A stretch of DNA of 64,000 bases from positions 248,001 through 312,000 of the forward strand of contig NW_002476381.1 of NCBI RefSeq assembly GCF_000189635.1, given 5' to 3'. A model generated the notes under the pieces. That model did no database searches. It saw nothing but the letters and a program-made list of their open reading frames with translations, and had not been told where the DNA came from. The translations under genes and the position numbers were made by a program. How positions within the stretch are numbered: the first letter of the stretch is position 1; each line of letters opens with the position of its first letter. This document shows positions 20,301 through 34,028 of the stretch, one piece after another. The DNA comes from Tetrahymena thermophila SB210. Lineage: Eukaryota; Ciliophora; Oligohymenophorea; Hymenostomatida; Tetrahymenidae.

Positions 20301-23300
20301 CGGAATTTAGTGTATTGCTTGTGATCCTTCATGTCAAACTTGTATTGGATCATCTGCAACAAATTGTTTGACCTGTCCTTCTGATAAATATTTATTTGCA
20401 AATAAATCTTGTGATGTTTGTAATATTAGCAGTGGCTTTTATGTAAACGGAATTTAGTGTATTTCTTGCGATCCTTCATGTGCCACTTGTAATGGAAGTT
20501 CTAATACTAATTGTTTAACATGCCCACCAGGAAAATATTTATTTTAAAATAATTCATGCAATAATTGCAATGTAAGTGGTGGATATTTTATTAGTGGAAA
20601 TAATTGTATAGCATGCGATTCATCATGTGCTACATGCTAAGGAAACACATAAACAAGTTGTTTGACTTGTCCGACTGGAAAATATTTACTTTTGGATAAT
20701 TCATGTCAAAGTTGTATAGTAAATAATGGTTTTTTTATAAGCGGAAATAATTGTTTGCAGTGCGATCCAACTTGTTAAACTTGTAATGGTCCTTCACCAA
20801 ATAACTGCATTTCCTGTCAAATTGGTTAGTATTTATTTAAAAATAATACTTGTTAATAAGCTTGTAATATTAATAACGGGTATTATATTAATGGAAATAA
20901 TTGTTTATAATGTGATTCAAGCTGTTTAACTTGTAACGGTCCCACTTCAAATAATTGCCTATCATGTTTATCTGGTTAATTTCTATTTTAGGATTATTCT
21001 TGCTCATCAAATTGCAATGTTAATAATGGATATTATATTGATGGGACTAATTGTTTAAAATGCCATTCGAGTTGTTTGACTTGTGATGGTCCTTCTTCAA
21101 ATAATTGTCTTTCATGTGCCTTAGGTTAGTACATATTCAAGAATAAATCTTGCTCACTAATCTGCTAGACTAATGGTTATTATATAGATGGAATTAATTG
21201 TTTAGAATGTAATTCAAGCTGTTTAACATGTAATGGTCCATATTTAAATAATTGCCTATCATGCCAACCAGGCTAGTATTTATTTTAGAATAATACTTGT
21301 TCATCTTATTGTGATACTAATAATGGATATTATTAGTTTAACAGCTAATGCCTTCTCTGTGATCCATCTTGTTAAACATGTAATGGACCAACTTCAGTAA
21401 GCTGCTTGTCATGCCCTTCTGGAAACTTTTTATATGCTAATAATTCATGTCAATCTAACTGTAATACTAGTTATGGATATTTTATATAAGGAAATAATTG
21501 TATAGCTTGCGATTCTTCATGCTAGTCTTGCTCAGGACCCTTATCTACAAGCTGCTTAACATGCTTTTCTGGGACCTATTTGCACAATGATAATTCATGC
21601 AAACCTTGTAATATAAATGAAAGTTATTTTATCAGTTAAAATAAGTGTATTTAATGTAGTTCATCATGTTAAACTTGTAATGGATCTTAAGTAACTAATT
21701 GCTTGACATGTAAATCTGGTCTCTATCTCTATCCTGACAACTCTTGCTAAGTATGTGATATAACTAATAAATAATTTTTAGATACATAATAAATATGCAG
21801 AAACTGTCATTCTTCATGCTTTACATGTAATGGTCCAAATGTTAACTAATGTTTGACTTGCCCAGCTGGATAGAATCTATATCCAGATAATAGCTGTAAG
21901 ATATGTAATATTTAGAATCAGTAATATTTAGATAATTAAAGTATATGCAGATAGTGTGATTCTTCTTGCTAAACATGCAACGGATAGCAATAAACTTCTT
22001 GTACAAGCTGCATATCTGGAACCTATTTATATCCTGATAACAGCTGCAATATTTGCAATACTTCTAATTAATAATATTTAGATACTTAAAATATATGTAA
22101 ATCTTGTGATCCTTCTTGTTTGACATGCAGTGGACCCTAAGCTACTTAATGCTTAACTTGCTTAAGTGGAAATTATTTATTCCCTGACAATAGCTGTAAT
22201 ATATGTAAAATAAGTAATAAGTAATATTTAGATAGTGCATAAATTTGCAGGTCCTGTGATCCTAGTTGCTTAACTTGTAATGATTAAACTCCATAGTCAT
22301 GTACAAGCTGTCCAACAGGCACTAATTTATATCCTGATAATAGTTGTTAAAAATGTGATATTGCTAATAAGTAATACCTAGATAACTCTAATATATGCAG
22401 ATACTGTGATCATACTTGCTTAACATGCAATAATTCTTCACCTAAATCTTGTCTAACCTGCCCTTTAGGAACTTACTTATATCCAGATTAAAGTTGTAAC
22501 ACTTGCGATACAGCAAATCAATTTTATTTAGATAGTTAATAGATTTGTAGATAATGTGATTCATCTTGCTAAACTTGTAATGGGTAATCAGCAAATTCAT
22601 GCTTAACTTGTACTTTAGGAACTAATTTATATCCGGATCGCAGCTGTAAATTTTGTGATATAAGCAAAAAATATTATTTAGATAGCTAGTATATTTGTTA
22701 ATAATGTGATACTTCTTGTTAAACCTGCAATGGCCCTACTTCAACTTCATGCTTGACTTGCCCCTAAAGTGAAAGTAAATAAATAAATTTTTTATTATTT
22801 TAATAAGTCTAAATTAATTCATTACTATAAATTTAAATGAGTAAAATTGAATTTAAAAAGTTTTTTAATTAATTATTAACCATTAACCATTACTTTTTTT
22901 GTTATTCGGATTTTTATAAAAATTTTATTTTTTGATAATAAAATATCAAGTTTATAAAAAAAATTTCCCAAAATTTTTATCGATCTTTCATCTTTCTTAC
23001 ATATTGTATAAAATTTTTTATAAATTTAAAAGATGCTAAATTTTACTTATATCCAGATAATTCTTGTAATAGTTGTGATTTAACTAACGGTTAATATTTA
23101 GATGCAGCAAATATATGTAGGTAATGTGATATATCTTGTAAAACATGTAATGGTTCGGCTCCTACTTAGTGTTTAACTTGCCCATCAGGGACAAATTTGT
23201 TTCCAGATTTTAGCTGTAAAGTTTGTAATATTAAAAATTAGTATTATTTAGATCAACTATAGATTTGTAGACAATGTCATCCTTCATGCTTAACTTGCAA

Positions 23301-26300
23301 TGGATAGTCTTAAAATCAGTGCTTAAGCTGCTTACCAGGAACTAACTTATTTCCTGATAATAGCTGCTAAGTTTGTTAAATAAATAATTAATATTTTTTA
23401 GATTCATCAAATATTTGCAATTAGTGTGATTCATCTTGCTTGACATGTAATGGATTTTAGCCTAATTAATGCTTAAGTTGTCCAAATGGAAAATATTTAT
23501 ATCCTGATAATACATGCTAAACATGTAATTTAAATAATAAATAGTATTTAGATGCATATTAAATTTGTAGATCTTGTGATTCTACTTGCTTAACTTGCAC
23601 AGGATCATCAAAAAATCAATGCTCAAGCTGCCCTCCTGGGACAAATTTATTCTAAGATAATACTTGTTCAGTATGTAAAACAAATAATCAATTTTATATA
23701 GATTAAAATACTATTTGTAAGCCATGTGACTCTTCTTGCCAAACTTGTAGTGGACCCTCATCAACTGAGTGTATAACATGCCCAAATGGAAAAAATTTAT
23801 ATCCAGATAATAGCTGCTAAGTATGTAACACAGATAATCTTTAATATTTAGATTAAAATAATATTTGTAGATCTTGTGACTTAACATGCTAAACTTGTAA
23901 TGGACCTACAGCAAATTCTTGTTTAAAATGTCCTACAGGGTCTAATTTATATCCTGATTATAGTTGCAAAGGATGCAACATAAATAAACAATAATTCTTG
24001 GACTAGAATTAAATTTGTAGAAGTTGTGATCCATCATGTTAAACATGTAATGGATAGCTAGCTACTTAATGCCTAAGTTGTCCTTCAGGAACCAACTTAT
24101 ATCCAGATAACAGTTGCAAGTTTTGTGATTTAAGCAAATAATAATTTTTAGATTCAAACTAAATTTGCAGATCTTGTGATCCTTCTTGCTACACTTGCTC
24201 TGGATAAACAGCTTAGCAATGCTTAAGCTGTAATCCAGGTAATAATTTGTTTCCAGATAATAGCTGCAAAATTTGTGATATAAGTAACAAATAATATATA
24301 GATTCTAATTAGATATGCAGATAATGTGATTCTTCTTGCTAAACATGTAATGGATCTTCAGCTAATTAGTGTTTAAGTTGTCCATCTGGCAAAAATTTAT
24401 ATCCAGACTTTTCATGTAAATATTGTAATACGAACAATATGTAATATTTAGATTAAAACAATATTTGCAGAAGCTGTGATTCTTCTTGCTAAACTTGTAA
24501 TGGATCTACTCCATAATCGTGTTTAAGTTGTCCATCAGGTAATTTATATGAAAAATTATTGAAACACAAATATTTATCAAATTATTTTTCATTTTTTTAT
24601 TCATCATATATATTTAATTTTGCATTGTAAGTTTAATGATATACTGACTCTTATTAATTAGCACATCATATCCCAATACTATATCAAAAAATTAATTTTA
24701 GCATATTATATTTCTAAAAAATTTTAAATTAAAACCATGCTCTATTTATCAAATGAGTATACCGTAATTTCAAAGAAAAAATGCAAAAATTAAATAATGT
24801 TAAATATTCATTTAATTTTAAATATGAGATTTAGATTAAAATTTTGTAAAATATTAGGTACTAATTTATTTCCAGACAATTCTTGCAAATTTTGCGATGT
24901 AAGTAATCAACTTTATTTAGACTAATCTAAGGTCTGTAGATCTTGCCACTCAAGTTGTTAAACATGTAGCGGACCTACTAAAAATGAATGTTTGACTTGT
25001 CCAAACGGGACTTATCTTTATCCAGATAATTCATGCTAACTATGTTAAACCAACAATTAGCAGTATTTAGATAGTTCTAACATTTGTAGATAATGTGATC
25101 CTTCATGCTTAACATGTAATGGATCTTCTTTAAATTCTTGTGTCACTTGTCATCCAAATAATTCACTTTATCCTGATTTTAGTTGTAGTTTTTGTGACAT
25201 AAGCAAATCCTTTTACTTAGATTCAAATAATATTTGTAGATAATGTCATAGCACATGCTTAACTTGCTCTGGACCTTAAAGTACTCAATGCTTAAGTTGC
25301 CCTAATGGATAAAATCTTTTTCCAAATAATTCATGTAATGTATGCAATGTTTCTAATTAATATTTTATTGATTCTAACAAAATATGTTAAGCCTGTGATT
25401 CTAGCTGCTAAACATGTAGTGGACCAAACAATACAGATTGTTTAACATGTGCTACAGGAAAATATTTTTATCCTGATAAGACCTGTAATGTATGCAGCAC
25501 TAATAATAAATTTTATCTTGATAGCAATTAAATATGCCAATAATGTGATAGCTCATGCAAAACATGTAATGGATTAACTAAAAATTCATGTGAATCATGC
25601 CCCTTAGGGACGACACTTTACCCAGATTATTCATGTTAGTTCTGTGATACATCCAATCAATTTTATATAGATTCTAAGAATTTTTGTTAAAAATGTGATT
25701 TAAGTTGTCAAACCTGCTCTGGGTAAACCAATAAACAATGTTTAAGTTGTCCTGCTAATACTTACTTATATCCAGATAATTCTTGTAATTAATGCAATAC
25801 TTAGAACTAGTATTTTGTAGATAAAAATTAAATTTGTTAAAAATGTGATAGCTCATGTCTTACTTGCAATGGATTGCTAAATAATAACTGCACATCATGC
25901 AAAGATGGTTTTTATTTAGATAAAAATAATACTTGCAAGCCTTGTGATTCAACCTGCTTAACTTGTAATGACTCAGGTAAAAATAGCTGCTTGACTTGCC
26001 AGAGTGGATAAAATATTTTTTATGATAAATCTTGTAATATTTGTCAAATAAGTAATAAATATTTTATTGATAGCTCACTAATTTGTCAGAAATGTCATCC
26101 TACTTGCTTAACTTGCAACGGCTTACTTTAAAATAATTGCTTATCTTGCTAAGATGGGCTATACTTAGATTCCACAAATTAATGCTAGCCATGCGATTCC
26201 TCATGCTCAACTTGTAATGGCCCTAGTCCATCATAATGTTTAAAATGTAAACCAGGATTTAATTTTTATCCTGATGGGCTTTGTAAGTATTGTGATTTAT

Positions 26301-29095
26301 CAAATAAATATTTCTTAGCTAACTAAAAAATCTGCTAATAATGTTCACCTAATTGTTAAACTTGTAATGGGCCTCTAACAACAGACTGTTTAAAATGTAT
26401 AAGTGGAATGACTAAATTTCCAGATTAAACTTGTAATTTCTGTGATACAAATAATAAAAAATTCATAGATACTAATTAAATATGTCAAAACTGTGACTCG
26501 TCTTGTTTAACATGCAAAGGTTTATCATCAACTGATTGTACTTCTTGTAATTTAGGATAGAATTTATATCCTAATAATTCCTGTTAATTTTGTAACCTAA
26601 ATAATTAATAATATTTGGATAGCACAAATGTTTGTAGATCATGTGATAAATCTTGCTAAAAATGTAATGGTCCATTGAAAAATCAGTGCATATCTTGCGT
26701 TTTAGGATTAACTCTTTACCCTGATAACTCTTGTTAGATTTGTGATATAAATAATAAATAATTTATAGATAATAATAACATATGCTAATAATGTGATAAT
26801 TCTTGTTAAAAATGTAGTGGTCCTTCTAATACAAATTGTATTGAATGTGCATATGGATTGAGCTTTTAAAGTGATACCACTTGTAAATTTTGCAATACTT
26901 CAAATGGATTCTTTGTTGATTAAAATAACTATTGCAAAAATTGTGATTAAAATTGCATTACTTGTAAAAATAATAAATAATGTACTAAGTGTGTATCTAA
27001 TTTCACACTATTTAATGGAATGTGCTTTGACTGTTAACCTGGAACTTATATAGGTAAAGATTTTTTATTTTATATTTCTTCTTTAATTAAATATTTTATT
27101 ATTTTAGATTCTACAACTATGAGCTGCTAGAGCTGTAATATAAAATGTAAGACTTGCTTTGGAGGTCTAGAAACATAATGTATCCAATGTGCTAATCCAT
27201 CCTAATTTTTTGATTAAAATAATTATTGTGTTGATTCTTGCTAAGATGGGTATATCAAGAATCCAAACACAAATAAATGTTAGAAGTGTTTGTATTATAC
27301 AGCTAATTTTTAAAAAGCTATTTGCGTTTTGGAATGCCCAGATCAGTTTTATGCAGATTCTAATAATATTTGTTAGAAATGTGGAAATAATTGTAAACAT
27401 TGCATAGATTAGCTAACATGTATAGAGTGTAATGAGAATTACAGTTTTAAAAGTTAAATTTTAAGAGAGTGTGATTTTTGTTAAGCAGATGAATATAAAG
27501 ACGATAATAATGTTTGCTAAAAATGTGAAATATTAAATTGTTAAACTTGTTAGAGTAAAAGTATTTGCCATACCTGTGCAATAGGATATAAAAATAAATA
27601 AACATATTGTGAATATGATTAAAGATATGATCACTATACTTGCTCTTATTCAACTTAAGAATAATGTGAATCAGAATTGAATTTAATTACAAAGGTTGAT
27701 ACAAGTATGCAATCTGTATAAATTACTTCATTTGGAATACAAACTGCAAATGCTATATTATTTGCATAAGGAACATAGTTTTTATATTCTCTTTAGATTC
27801 AACAAATGATAGGAAATATAAAATTTTCAGATTAATTTAAAACATTAAGCCTCGGTTAAACTTTTATTGATTTAAATTACTAAATGAATATTTTAAGTAT
27901 TATTCCCAATCCAATAAAATCAATGAATACATAAAATTCCAACCAGAATAAATCATCCAATAATTTATAAAGTTAGAGAATACTTGATGAAAATGCATCA
28001 TCAAGCGATTTAAGAAGAATTGAGTCAATTAATCTCAGTAACCTGTTTTTAAGTGATGCTTTAATTTATTTCTTTATTACTGGAATATTTATCATAATTT
28101 TATCCATTTGTAAGTTGCTAAGTAAAAGATTTACCTTTTTTAGTGAGATTGAAGAGAAAAAATACTCATATATAATCAAACTTTAGCTTTTGTTTTCAAA
28201 CTACATCCTAATATCTATTTTTAATTGTTTTAAAATCTTAGATTTTTCAACAACTCTTCAAATTGTCAGCTTCGCCTTATAAATTGTATACTTGATATGC
28301 TATGCTATATTCTTAATATTTTTTTATCTTTAAATCAAGAAATTTGATAGAAAATCTAACATGGCTTTAATTAATAAATATTATATTCTCATTGATAATA
28401 TTAATATAGAGATTCCTTTTGGAAAATACTTTTGGTTATTTTTTGAAATTAGAAAAATATTAAATATAGCATTTACTTTTTTAATACCTTCAGTGATCTT
28501 GTCTCTTTCTTTAGTGATGTCTTTGAATTTAATATTTTTCATTTACATGGTTTATTACAAACCAATTATGTCGTTAATCGAGTAGAGATATTATTATGTA
28601 TTAGAATTCTTGCAAATATTAATTAATCTAAATATTATTTTAGTCTACAACTTTGATGATGTAAAATTAGCTTGGTCCACAGTCATTAATATTGGAACAC
28701 TCTTTTTTGTGATATTTGTATATTCAATATTCGTGTCCTATAAAATCATAAAAATAAAATACTGCAAAAAAAGATTTATAGTATCAAAGAATTTATACTA
28801 TGAAGAAGATGTTAGATAAAAGTAAATCTAATCAATTATAGATAAAAATTAGATGAGAATCAAAGTAAGAAAAGGGGTCTTAAATTAATTAGAAAGTTCA
28901 TTAAATAACTCCTTAAACACAGAGTAACAACACTTTTTTAAAATAATATTTTTAAATTATTTAATTAAATTAAATAGGAGCAATAATAGTTCAAGGATAG
29001 AATACATGGATAACATTCACCAACTATCTATTAAATGGAATAAAAATCCAATATATACTAGAAATGTTGCATTAAAAATCCATAAATAATAATGA
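17314..29095 (+). CDS. Giant cysteine-rich repeat membrane protein (gene B)
   Basis: Exons are 17314-22774, 23033-24538, 24858-27053, 27108-28923 and 28978-29095, together 3699 codons in one frame with a TGA at 29093-29095. From about 17700 to 27600 the protein is a chain of cysteine-rich units. The first part is nearly uniform (49 residues, 8 Cys each) and later parts are divergent. A conserved block ECPDQFYADSN...CGNNCKHC, a membrane-proximal domain and about five to seven hydrophobic segments follow, ending near HKQQ. Intron positions 1, 2 and 5 match gene A. The start is uncertain. The frame is open back to a TGA at 17233 and its first ATG is at 17314, but this N-terminus lacks a signal peptide and the region before about 17600 looks non-coding in its duplicate. 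A short upstream exon spliced near 17602 (..ATTAG) is a real alternative. Inferred role: surface protein with a long cysteine-stabilised ectodomain. Function is unknown. Confidence 0.8.
17959..20901 (+). repeat. 147-bp coding tandem array in gene B
   Basis: The codon run beginning TGT ATT (Cys-Ile) of each unit recurs at 17959, 18106, 18253 and so on to 20752: nineteen consecutive intervals of exactly 147 bp. The preceding interval (17860-17959) is a 99-bp short unit, and the following one is 150 bp. Each unit encodes 49 residues with 8 cysteines at unit positions 1, 5, 8, 16, 19, 31, 34 and 47. Between about 18841 and 20200 neighbouring units alternate between two versions (CNGPSATNCMTC and CNGSSxTNCLTC), giving a 294-bp higher-order period that is locally almost identical. 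The codon before unit cysteine 1 is nearly always TAG (Gln). One unit (about 19720) has TCG (Ser). Confidence 0.92.
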
Positions 29096-30398
29096 TCAAA
29101 CTTAACAAAATTCTTAAGATATTATATTTTGAAGTGTTTTGTTTTATTTGATTATTTATAAAATTGTTTTTTTATTTATTTTATGATGGTATAATTGAAA
29201 TTATTGATTAAATACACACTATTGTACATATATTTTGGATTGCGCACTTTATGCACAAAATAAATCATAATTTAAAAAATAAGCATTATATGTTCATTAA
29301 TTAATAAAACCACTTTTTTAAAAATATAGAGTAGATTGATAGCATTTCAAACTGCTTAACATTTCGAGTTTTTCATCTTCAGTGCTTACAAACATTTTCC
29401 TACTATTTTTTTATGACATTTGCAAAAATTTCTGCAAAGTAATTTTAAATAAATAAAAAAAACAAATTCTTCAAATTTAAAGGTTAACTCTTATCATATT
29501 CTGACTAAACTCAACTTACATAAAATTAACCTTAAATTGAAATATAAAATGTTATTTTTCGCTTAAAGGTTTAGTTTGAATTTATCATATTAATTATTTT
29601 CATTCAAGCAAGATTTTTTTTAAAAATTTATTAAAAATTTTAAATTAAAATAAAAAATTTTTTATTTATTTTATTTTTTATGGTTTTAACAAAATTTAAT
29701 AATATGAAGTAATAAACTAAATTAGATTTAAAACCTAAGATTATAATTGTATTTTTTATAAAATTTTAAATAGTAGTTTAAAATGACATAATTTTAGAAT
29801 TTTTATTTACATTTTTAAAAATTAAATTTCAAAATGAGAACGATAAACATTCAAAAGTAAGTATCACTTTCAACCAAAAGATATAGTTCTTTTTTATATT
29901 TTTCAAATAAAATTTTAATTAACTTGAACAAGAATCATAAAAAATATTCATTTAATTTTTCTAAATATTTAGGAATTAAGTATTAAAAATATTTAATATT
30001 TTTACTCCTATTATATCATTTAGTTTTGAATATTAATATTTATTTTAGAAGTAATAATTTTCAAATGTAAATTAAAAAGACAAAACAAAAATAAACCCTA
30101 TCTAGTTATTTAAGTTAAATAAATAAAGTAAGATTAATAAGATTTAATGATTCATGCATTTCTTTAATCATTAATTGAACATGTAATAACAAATTTCTTT
30201 ATTTTTAGAACAAAAAAGGATATTTTTTATTATAGTAACAATTCATTTAAGTGATATCTTACGAATTTTATATAAAAAAAACACTATAATATAAAGATAA
30301 TAATATAATTATTATTTTTCATAAATAAAAAGATAAACCTTAAAATATGTTTATATTATTGATTTTTATATGGTATTTTCATGTATTTATCATCAAAA
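29096..30398. other. Spacer downstream of gene B
   Basis: AT-rich, no coding signal recognised. From about 29790 (the block around GAATTTTTATTTACATTTTT) it is the downstream flank shared by the small secreted protein genes, with counterparts near 32905, 41970 and 44467. This marks the left edge of the most degraded copy of that unit. Confidence 0.5.
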
Positions 30399-30456
30399 TC
30401 AATCTCCTTTGCAATCAAGGGTTAAAGGATAGCAATAAAAACAGTATTTTTTGTTT
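30399..30456 (-). pseudogene. Truncated small six-Cys secreted protein gene (S0)
   Basis: The minus strand reads CFYCYPLTLDCKGD followed by TGA (30399-30401). This matches the C-terminal end of S1-S4 (..CxxxxxxC then QGD, KGDY or YGN). Upstream of it, where the rest of the gene should be, the sequence is unrelated and has neither the signal peptide nor the CC pair. The 3' flank (30338-30398) is still similar to the others. It is a 3' remnant left by a deletion. Confidence 0.65.
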
Positions 30457-31043
30457 CAGGTGAATACTAAATAAAAAAGATAAAAATTTTTGATCTAAAA
30501 AATAATTTGGGGAAGCTAGTTTGTTTGATATTTATATTTATGTTTTTTAATTTGTAATTTAAAAATAAACATTAATCTCAAGTTTAGTAGCTCTTTATTA
30601 ATATAAAAGAGTAATCTTATAGATTGATATTACTATTCGCAACACTTAAAATAAAATTTTTATATTAATATTAATTAAGAAAAATAATGGTTTTAGGCAT
30701 AAGAAACAACTAGTTTTTTTATTTATTCATGAAAATGGGTAGAATTTTTTTGATAAAATAGAAAAATAATTTAAAAAATTCTCGATTGAAGTAAATTTAC
30801 AATCTTAAAAAAAGAAATTGAGTTATCATACATTATTTATTTAAACATTTACCTAATTTAATTTAATTCAGAAAAAATTGATTAATACATATTTTTTATG
30901 TAAGAAAAAATGTGATGATATGATTAAATCTTAAATTTTATTTGGTTTAAAACAAAATATTATATTTTAAGATAATTAATAGTTGGTATTATGACATAAT
31001 AATATCAATTAATTCTATAACATTAGCATTTGAAAAAGAAAAA

Positions 31044-31484
31044 CTATCTGTTAGAAAAACCCACAAAAGTCATAATATCAATAACCTATACAACAAAAAA
31101 CTTATAATTTTATATTATGCTGTTTTAGTTTTTTTTTAAATATCTAAAACATTATCACTTATTCAAGAATATCGTAATGAAATATTTTAATTTTTGCTTT
31201 TAAAATATATTATGATTATATAAATGACGAAATTTAAATAGTTTTTGTCCACAAAAAATTAAGTCTATCTGTTAGGAAAACCCATAAAAGTCATAATATC
31301 AATAAACATATACAACAGAAAACTTATAATTTTATATTAGGTTGTTTTAGTTTTTTTTTTAAAATCTAATACGCAATCACTTATTCAAGAATAATGTAAA
31401 GAAAAATTTTAATTTTTGTTTTTAAAATGTATTATGATTATAAAAATGACAAAATTTAAATAATTTTTGTCCAAAAAAAATTAA
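31044..31484. repeat. Direct tandem duplication of about 221 bp
   Basis: Two adjacent, similar copies, 31044-31264 and 31265-31484, each beginning CTATCTGTTAG and ending at the TTTTTGTCCA...AAATTAAGT block. A single related copy lies in the upstream flank of S1 (about 34360-34560) and of S2-S4, so this is part of the S-gene unit that was locally doubled. Confidence 0.75.
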
Positions 31485-31989
31485 GTTATCGAATTATTTT
31501 CTGTAAATATAAAATCAATCTCAAATTTCTTCTTAGAGTTTTTATAAATTATATCTAAATTGCTATGGATTATAGAAAGTATTTCTCAAATCAATTCAAA
31601 TTAAGTAAATTAACCCATTTTTTTAAAAATTATTTAGCTAAATAGAAATACATGTCAAAGAGCTAAATTAATAAATGCATTTAAAAACTCTAAATTTGCT
31701 TACAAAAAGCAAAATTGGCCTTATTTTAATCCATTTTAATAATTTTTCTTTAGAAAAAAGAATTTCTAATTATAAAAAATATAAAAATTAGAAAAAGGTT
31801 AAGTATTAATGAGTGCTAAGTCTTTTATTTCTTCTTCATCGATCATTATGAAATAAATACATTTCCTTTTTTCCATCTTAAATATGTTTAAACCACTCAT
31901 TAAACATTTGATTGAATTTGTAAGCAAATATTAACTATTACTATAATATACTAGTCAATTTAAATAATATAGAATAAAAAAACATCAAA

Positions 31990-32690
31990 ATATATATATT
32001 ACTCCTCTAATTAATAGATTTGTTGCATGATAAAGTTTGAAAAATATATTAATGTTGCAATTCAAAATAAAATTTAAAGATAGAAGTTTCCTAAACTAAA
32101 TTTATTTAAAATAATATGGGTCGATCTTTATAGAATAGAATGGTAGAAATTAGGTAATAAAACATAAAAAAAAAGGTATCTACTCCATCAGTATTGATTA
32201 CTAACAATAATACTATATACTCTAAAGAAAAATGTAAGAATCAAAAAAGGTTACTCCTTTAGCTTTTGCGTTTATATATTTTATTCAAAATCACTATCAA
32301 TTTATATTATTCCTATTTTAATTAAAAAATATATTAAACTCATTTATTATAGAAAATAAATTTTTAATCTATCTAAAAATATTGATAAAATTAGATTAAT
32401 AATCTTTCTTTTTATTATTTATTGGTTAGAAATTGAAAAGTAGATTATTGGAATTAATAGACAGATTAATCAACTTCTATTATTATTAAACTGAAAAATT
32501 GATTCAAAATATTGTATTCTTTTCTTATTAAAAACTGATTCTTTTCTTTAAATATTTAATTTAATTTTTAAATGTATATTTATAAATTGCCTGAAGAGAA
32601 ATCTCTTCTACATTAAATAACGAATTTTATGTATTTAAACAATAAATATAGTAGGATAACATTGTTTAGGCTAAAATAAGAATATTTAGC
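31990..32690 (-). pseudogene. Relic of the 5' end of a PAS/tmcB-like gene
   Basis: Plus-strand 32030-32690 is clearly similar to 57050-57750, which encodes the N-terminal membrane region of the intact PAS/tmcB-like gene on the minus strand (shared blocks: AGTTTGAAAAATATA near 32033, AATAATATGGG near 32110, AGGATAACA near 32653). Indels break the frame, and neither the start nor the rest of the protein is present. It lies between S0 and S1. Confidence 0.6.
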
Positions 32691-33589
32691 AATTACATAA
32701 TCAACAAATTACTTACAATTTTATAAACGTAAAATTTTTTAATTTATTTAAATTATAATAAACTAAGTACAAACTACCTAAAAATAAATAAAATATACAA
32801 TTATATAAATTTATTTAATATTATATTAAATAAAGATAAATAATTATAGGTGTAACCTATCACTATTTATCTCTCTATTACAAAAAAAATAATCCATAAT
32901 TTAGAATTTTAATTTACATTTTTTAAAATTAAATTTCAAAATAAGAAAGATAACCTTTCAAAAGTTTCTCAATAAAGATATAGTTATTTTTGTTAATTTG
33001 TATAATAAAATTTAATTTACTAGAATAAGAAGCATAAAAATATAAATTATTTTAATTTTATAAAAGTATTAGAGTTATTTAATATTAAAAAATATATGAA
33101 TATATAAAAATGATCAAAAGTCTTATTTTAATAATTAATTTATCTCCTAATATATCAATTTGTTTGAATTTTGATGGTATTTATTTAAGCGGTAATAATT
33201 TTCAAAAGTAGATTAAAAGACAAAAAAATATACGTATCTAGATATTTAAGCTAAATAAATAAAGTAAAATTAATAAGATTTTAAGATAATGCATCTTCTT
33301 TAATATTTAAATGATTATATGATTACAAATTTCTTTATTTTTATAAGCTAAAAAGATTATTTTTTTAGTTACTGTTGATTTATTAAAATAATGAATAAAT
33401 CTAAATTATTTGCTTCCTTAAATAAATGGATTTATTTAAGTGATATCATAAAATTTTAAAAAATAAAACATATTTTAATCTACAAAAAATAAAAATATAA
33501 TTATAATTTTTCATAAATCAAAAGATAGATCCTAAAATATATTAATAATATTAGTTTTAATATAAGTATCTTCATTTATTTATCAGCGA

Positions 33590-33928
33590 TCAATCTCCTT
33601 AGCAATTAAGGACTAAAGCATAGCAGTACATAGAATACCAACCGTCACCATAACCAGTAAGTCCAATATCACAGCAAAGATATCTATTATATTGGTAGTA
33701 GTTAAAACTGTTACCGCCACTAGCTTCGCAAGCATTAATACACTTGGTGTTGGCTTTTGTGTAATAGGTAGGAATAGGAGCATTAGTAGTTGATTTTATT
33801 CCACTTCCAATCAGCATTGGTACACCTCTGATTTCTTCTGTGGTTTATTTTCTAATATGCTTTTTAGATTCTACAACTGATAGTAAAATTGCAGAAGCGA
33901 TTATTAATATTACTAAGCTTTTTCTCAT
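33590..33928 (-). CDS. Small secreted six-cysteine protein S1
   Basis: 112 codons plus TGA; no intron seen. Begins MRKSLVILIIASAILLSVVE, a clear signal peptide, followed by a charged stretch (KKHIRK...EEIRG) that may be a propeptide or spacer. The mature C-terminal part has cysteines in the framework C-x3-C-x17-CC-x15-C-x6-C, ending NCQGD (one Gln is TAA). The same spacing is found in S2, S3 and S4. It is rich in Tyr, Asn and Gly in the x17 and x15 loops. The start is chosen because the signal peptide is the best conserved part of the family. It is presumably exported and disulfide-bonded. I do not recognise a known family; pheromone-like signals or other small secreted effectors are possible by general form only. 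It lies alone, 7 kb left of the S2-S4 array, with the same flanks. Confidence 0.85.
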
Positions 33929-33960
33929 TTCTTTTAGATTTACTTATTTTATCTATTAAT

Positions 33961-34028
33961 AAATAATTATAACATTGTTGCTTATTATTTTGTAATTTAT
34001 AGTAATCAAATTTATAAAACGTATTTCT
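33961..34028 (-). promoter_or_regulatory. Conserved upstream element of S1
   Basis: In gene orientation it contains AAATACGTTTTATAA then an AT-rich gap and AAGCAACAATGTTATAATT, starting 33 bp before the ATG. The same two blocks in the same order precede S2 and S3, and more weakly S4. Likely core promoter or 5' UTR; inferred only from conservation. Confidence 0.5.

Noticed and set aside
17959..20901. CRISPR-like array
   Set aside because: The regular repeats are a continuous coding frame with no spacers, in a eukaryotic gene.
27167..27653. Minus-strand open frames inside gene B
   Set aside because: Antisense shadows of the cysteine-rich coding exon, which is supported by repeats, paralogy and splice sites.
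33599..33817. A 72-residue version of S1 starting at an internal Met
   Set aside because: It lacks the signal peptide and ends at a TAA that is Gln here; the full gene is 33590-33928.
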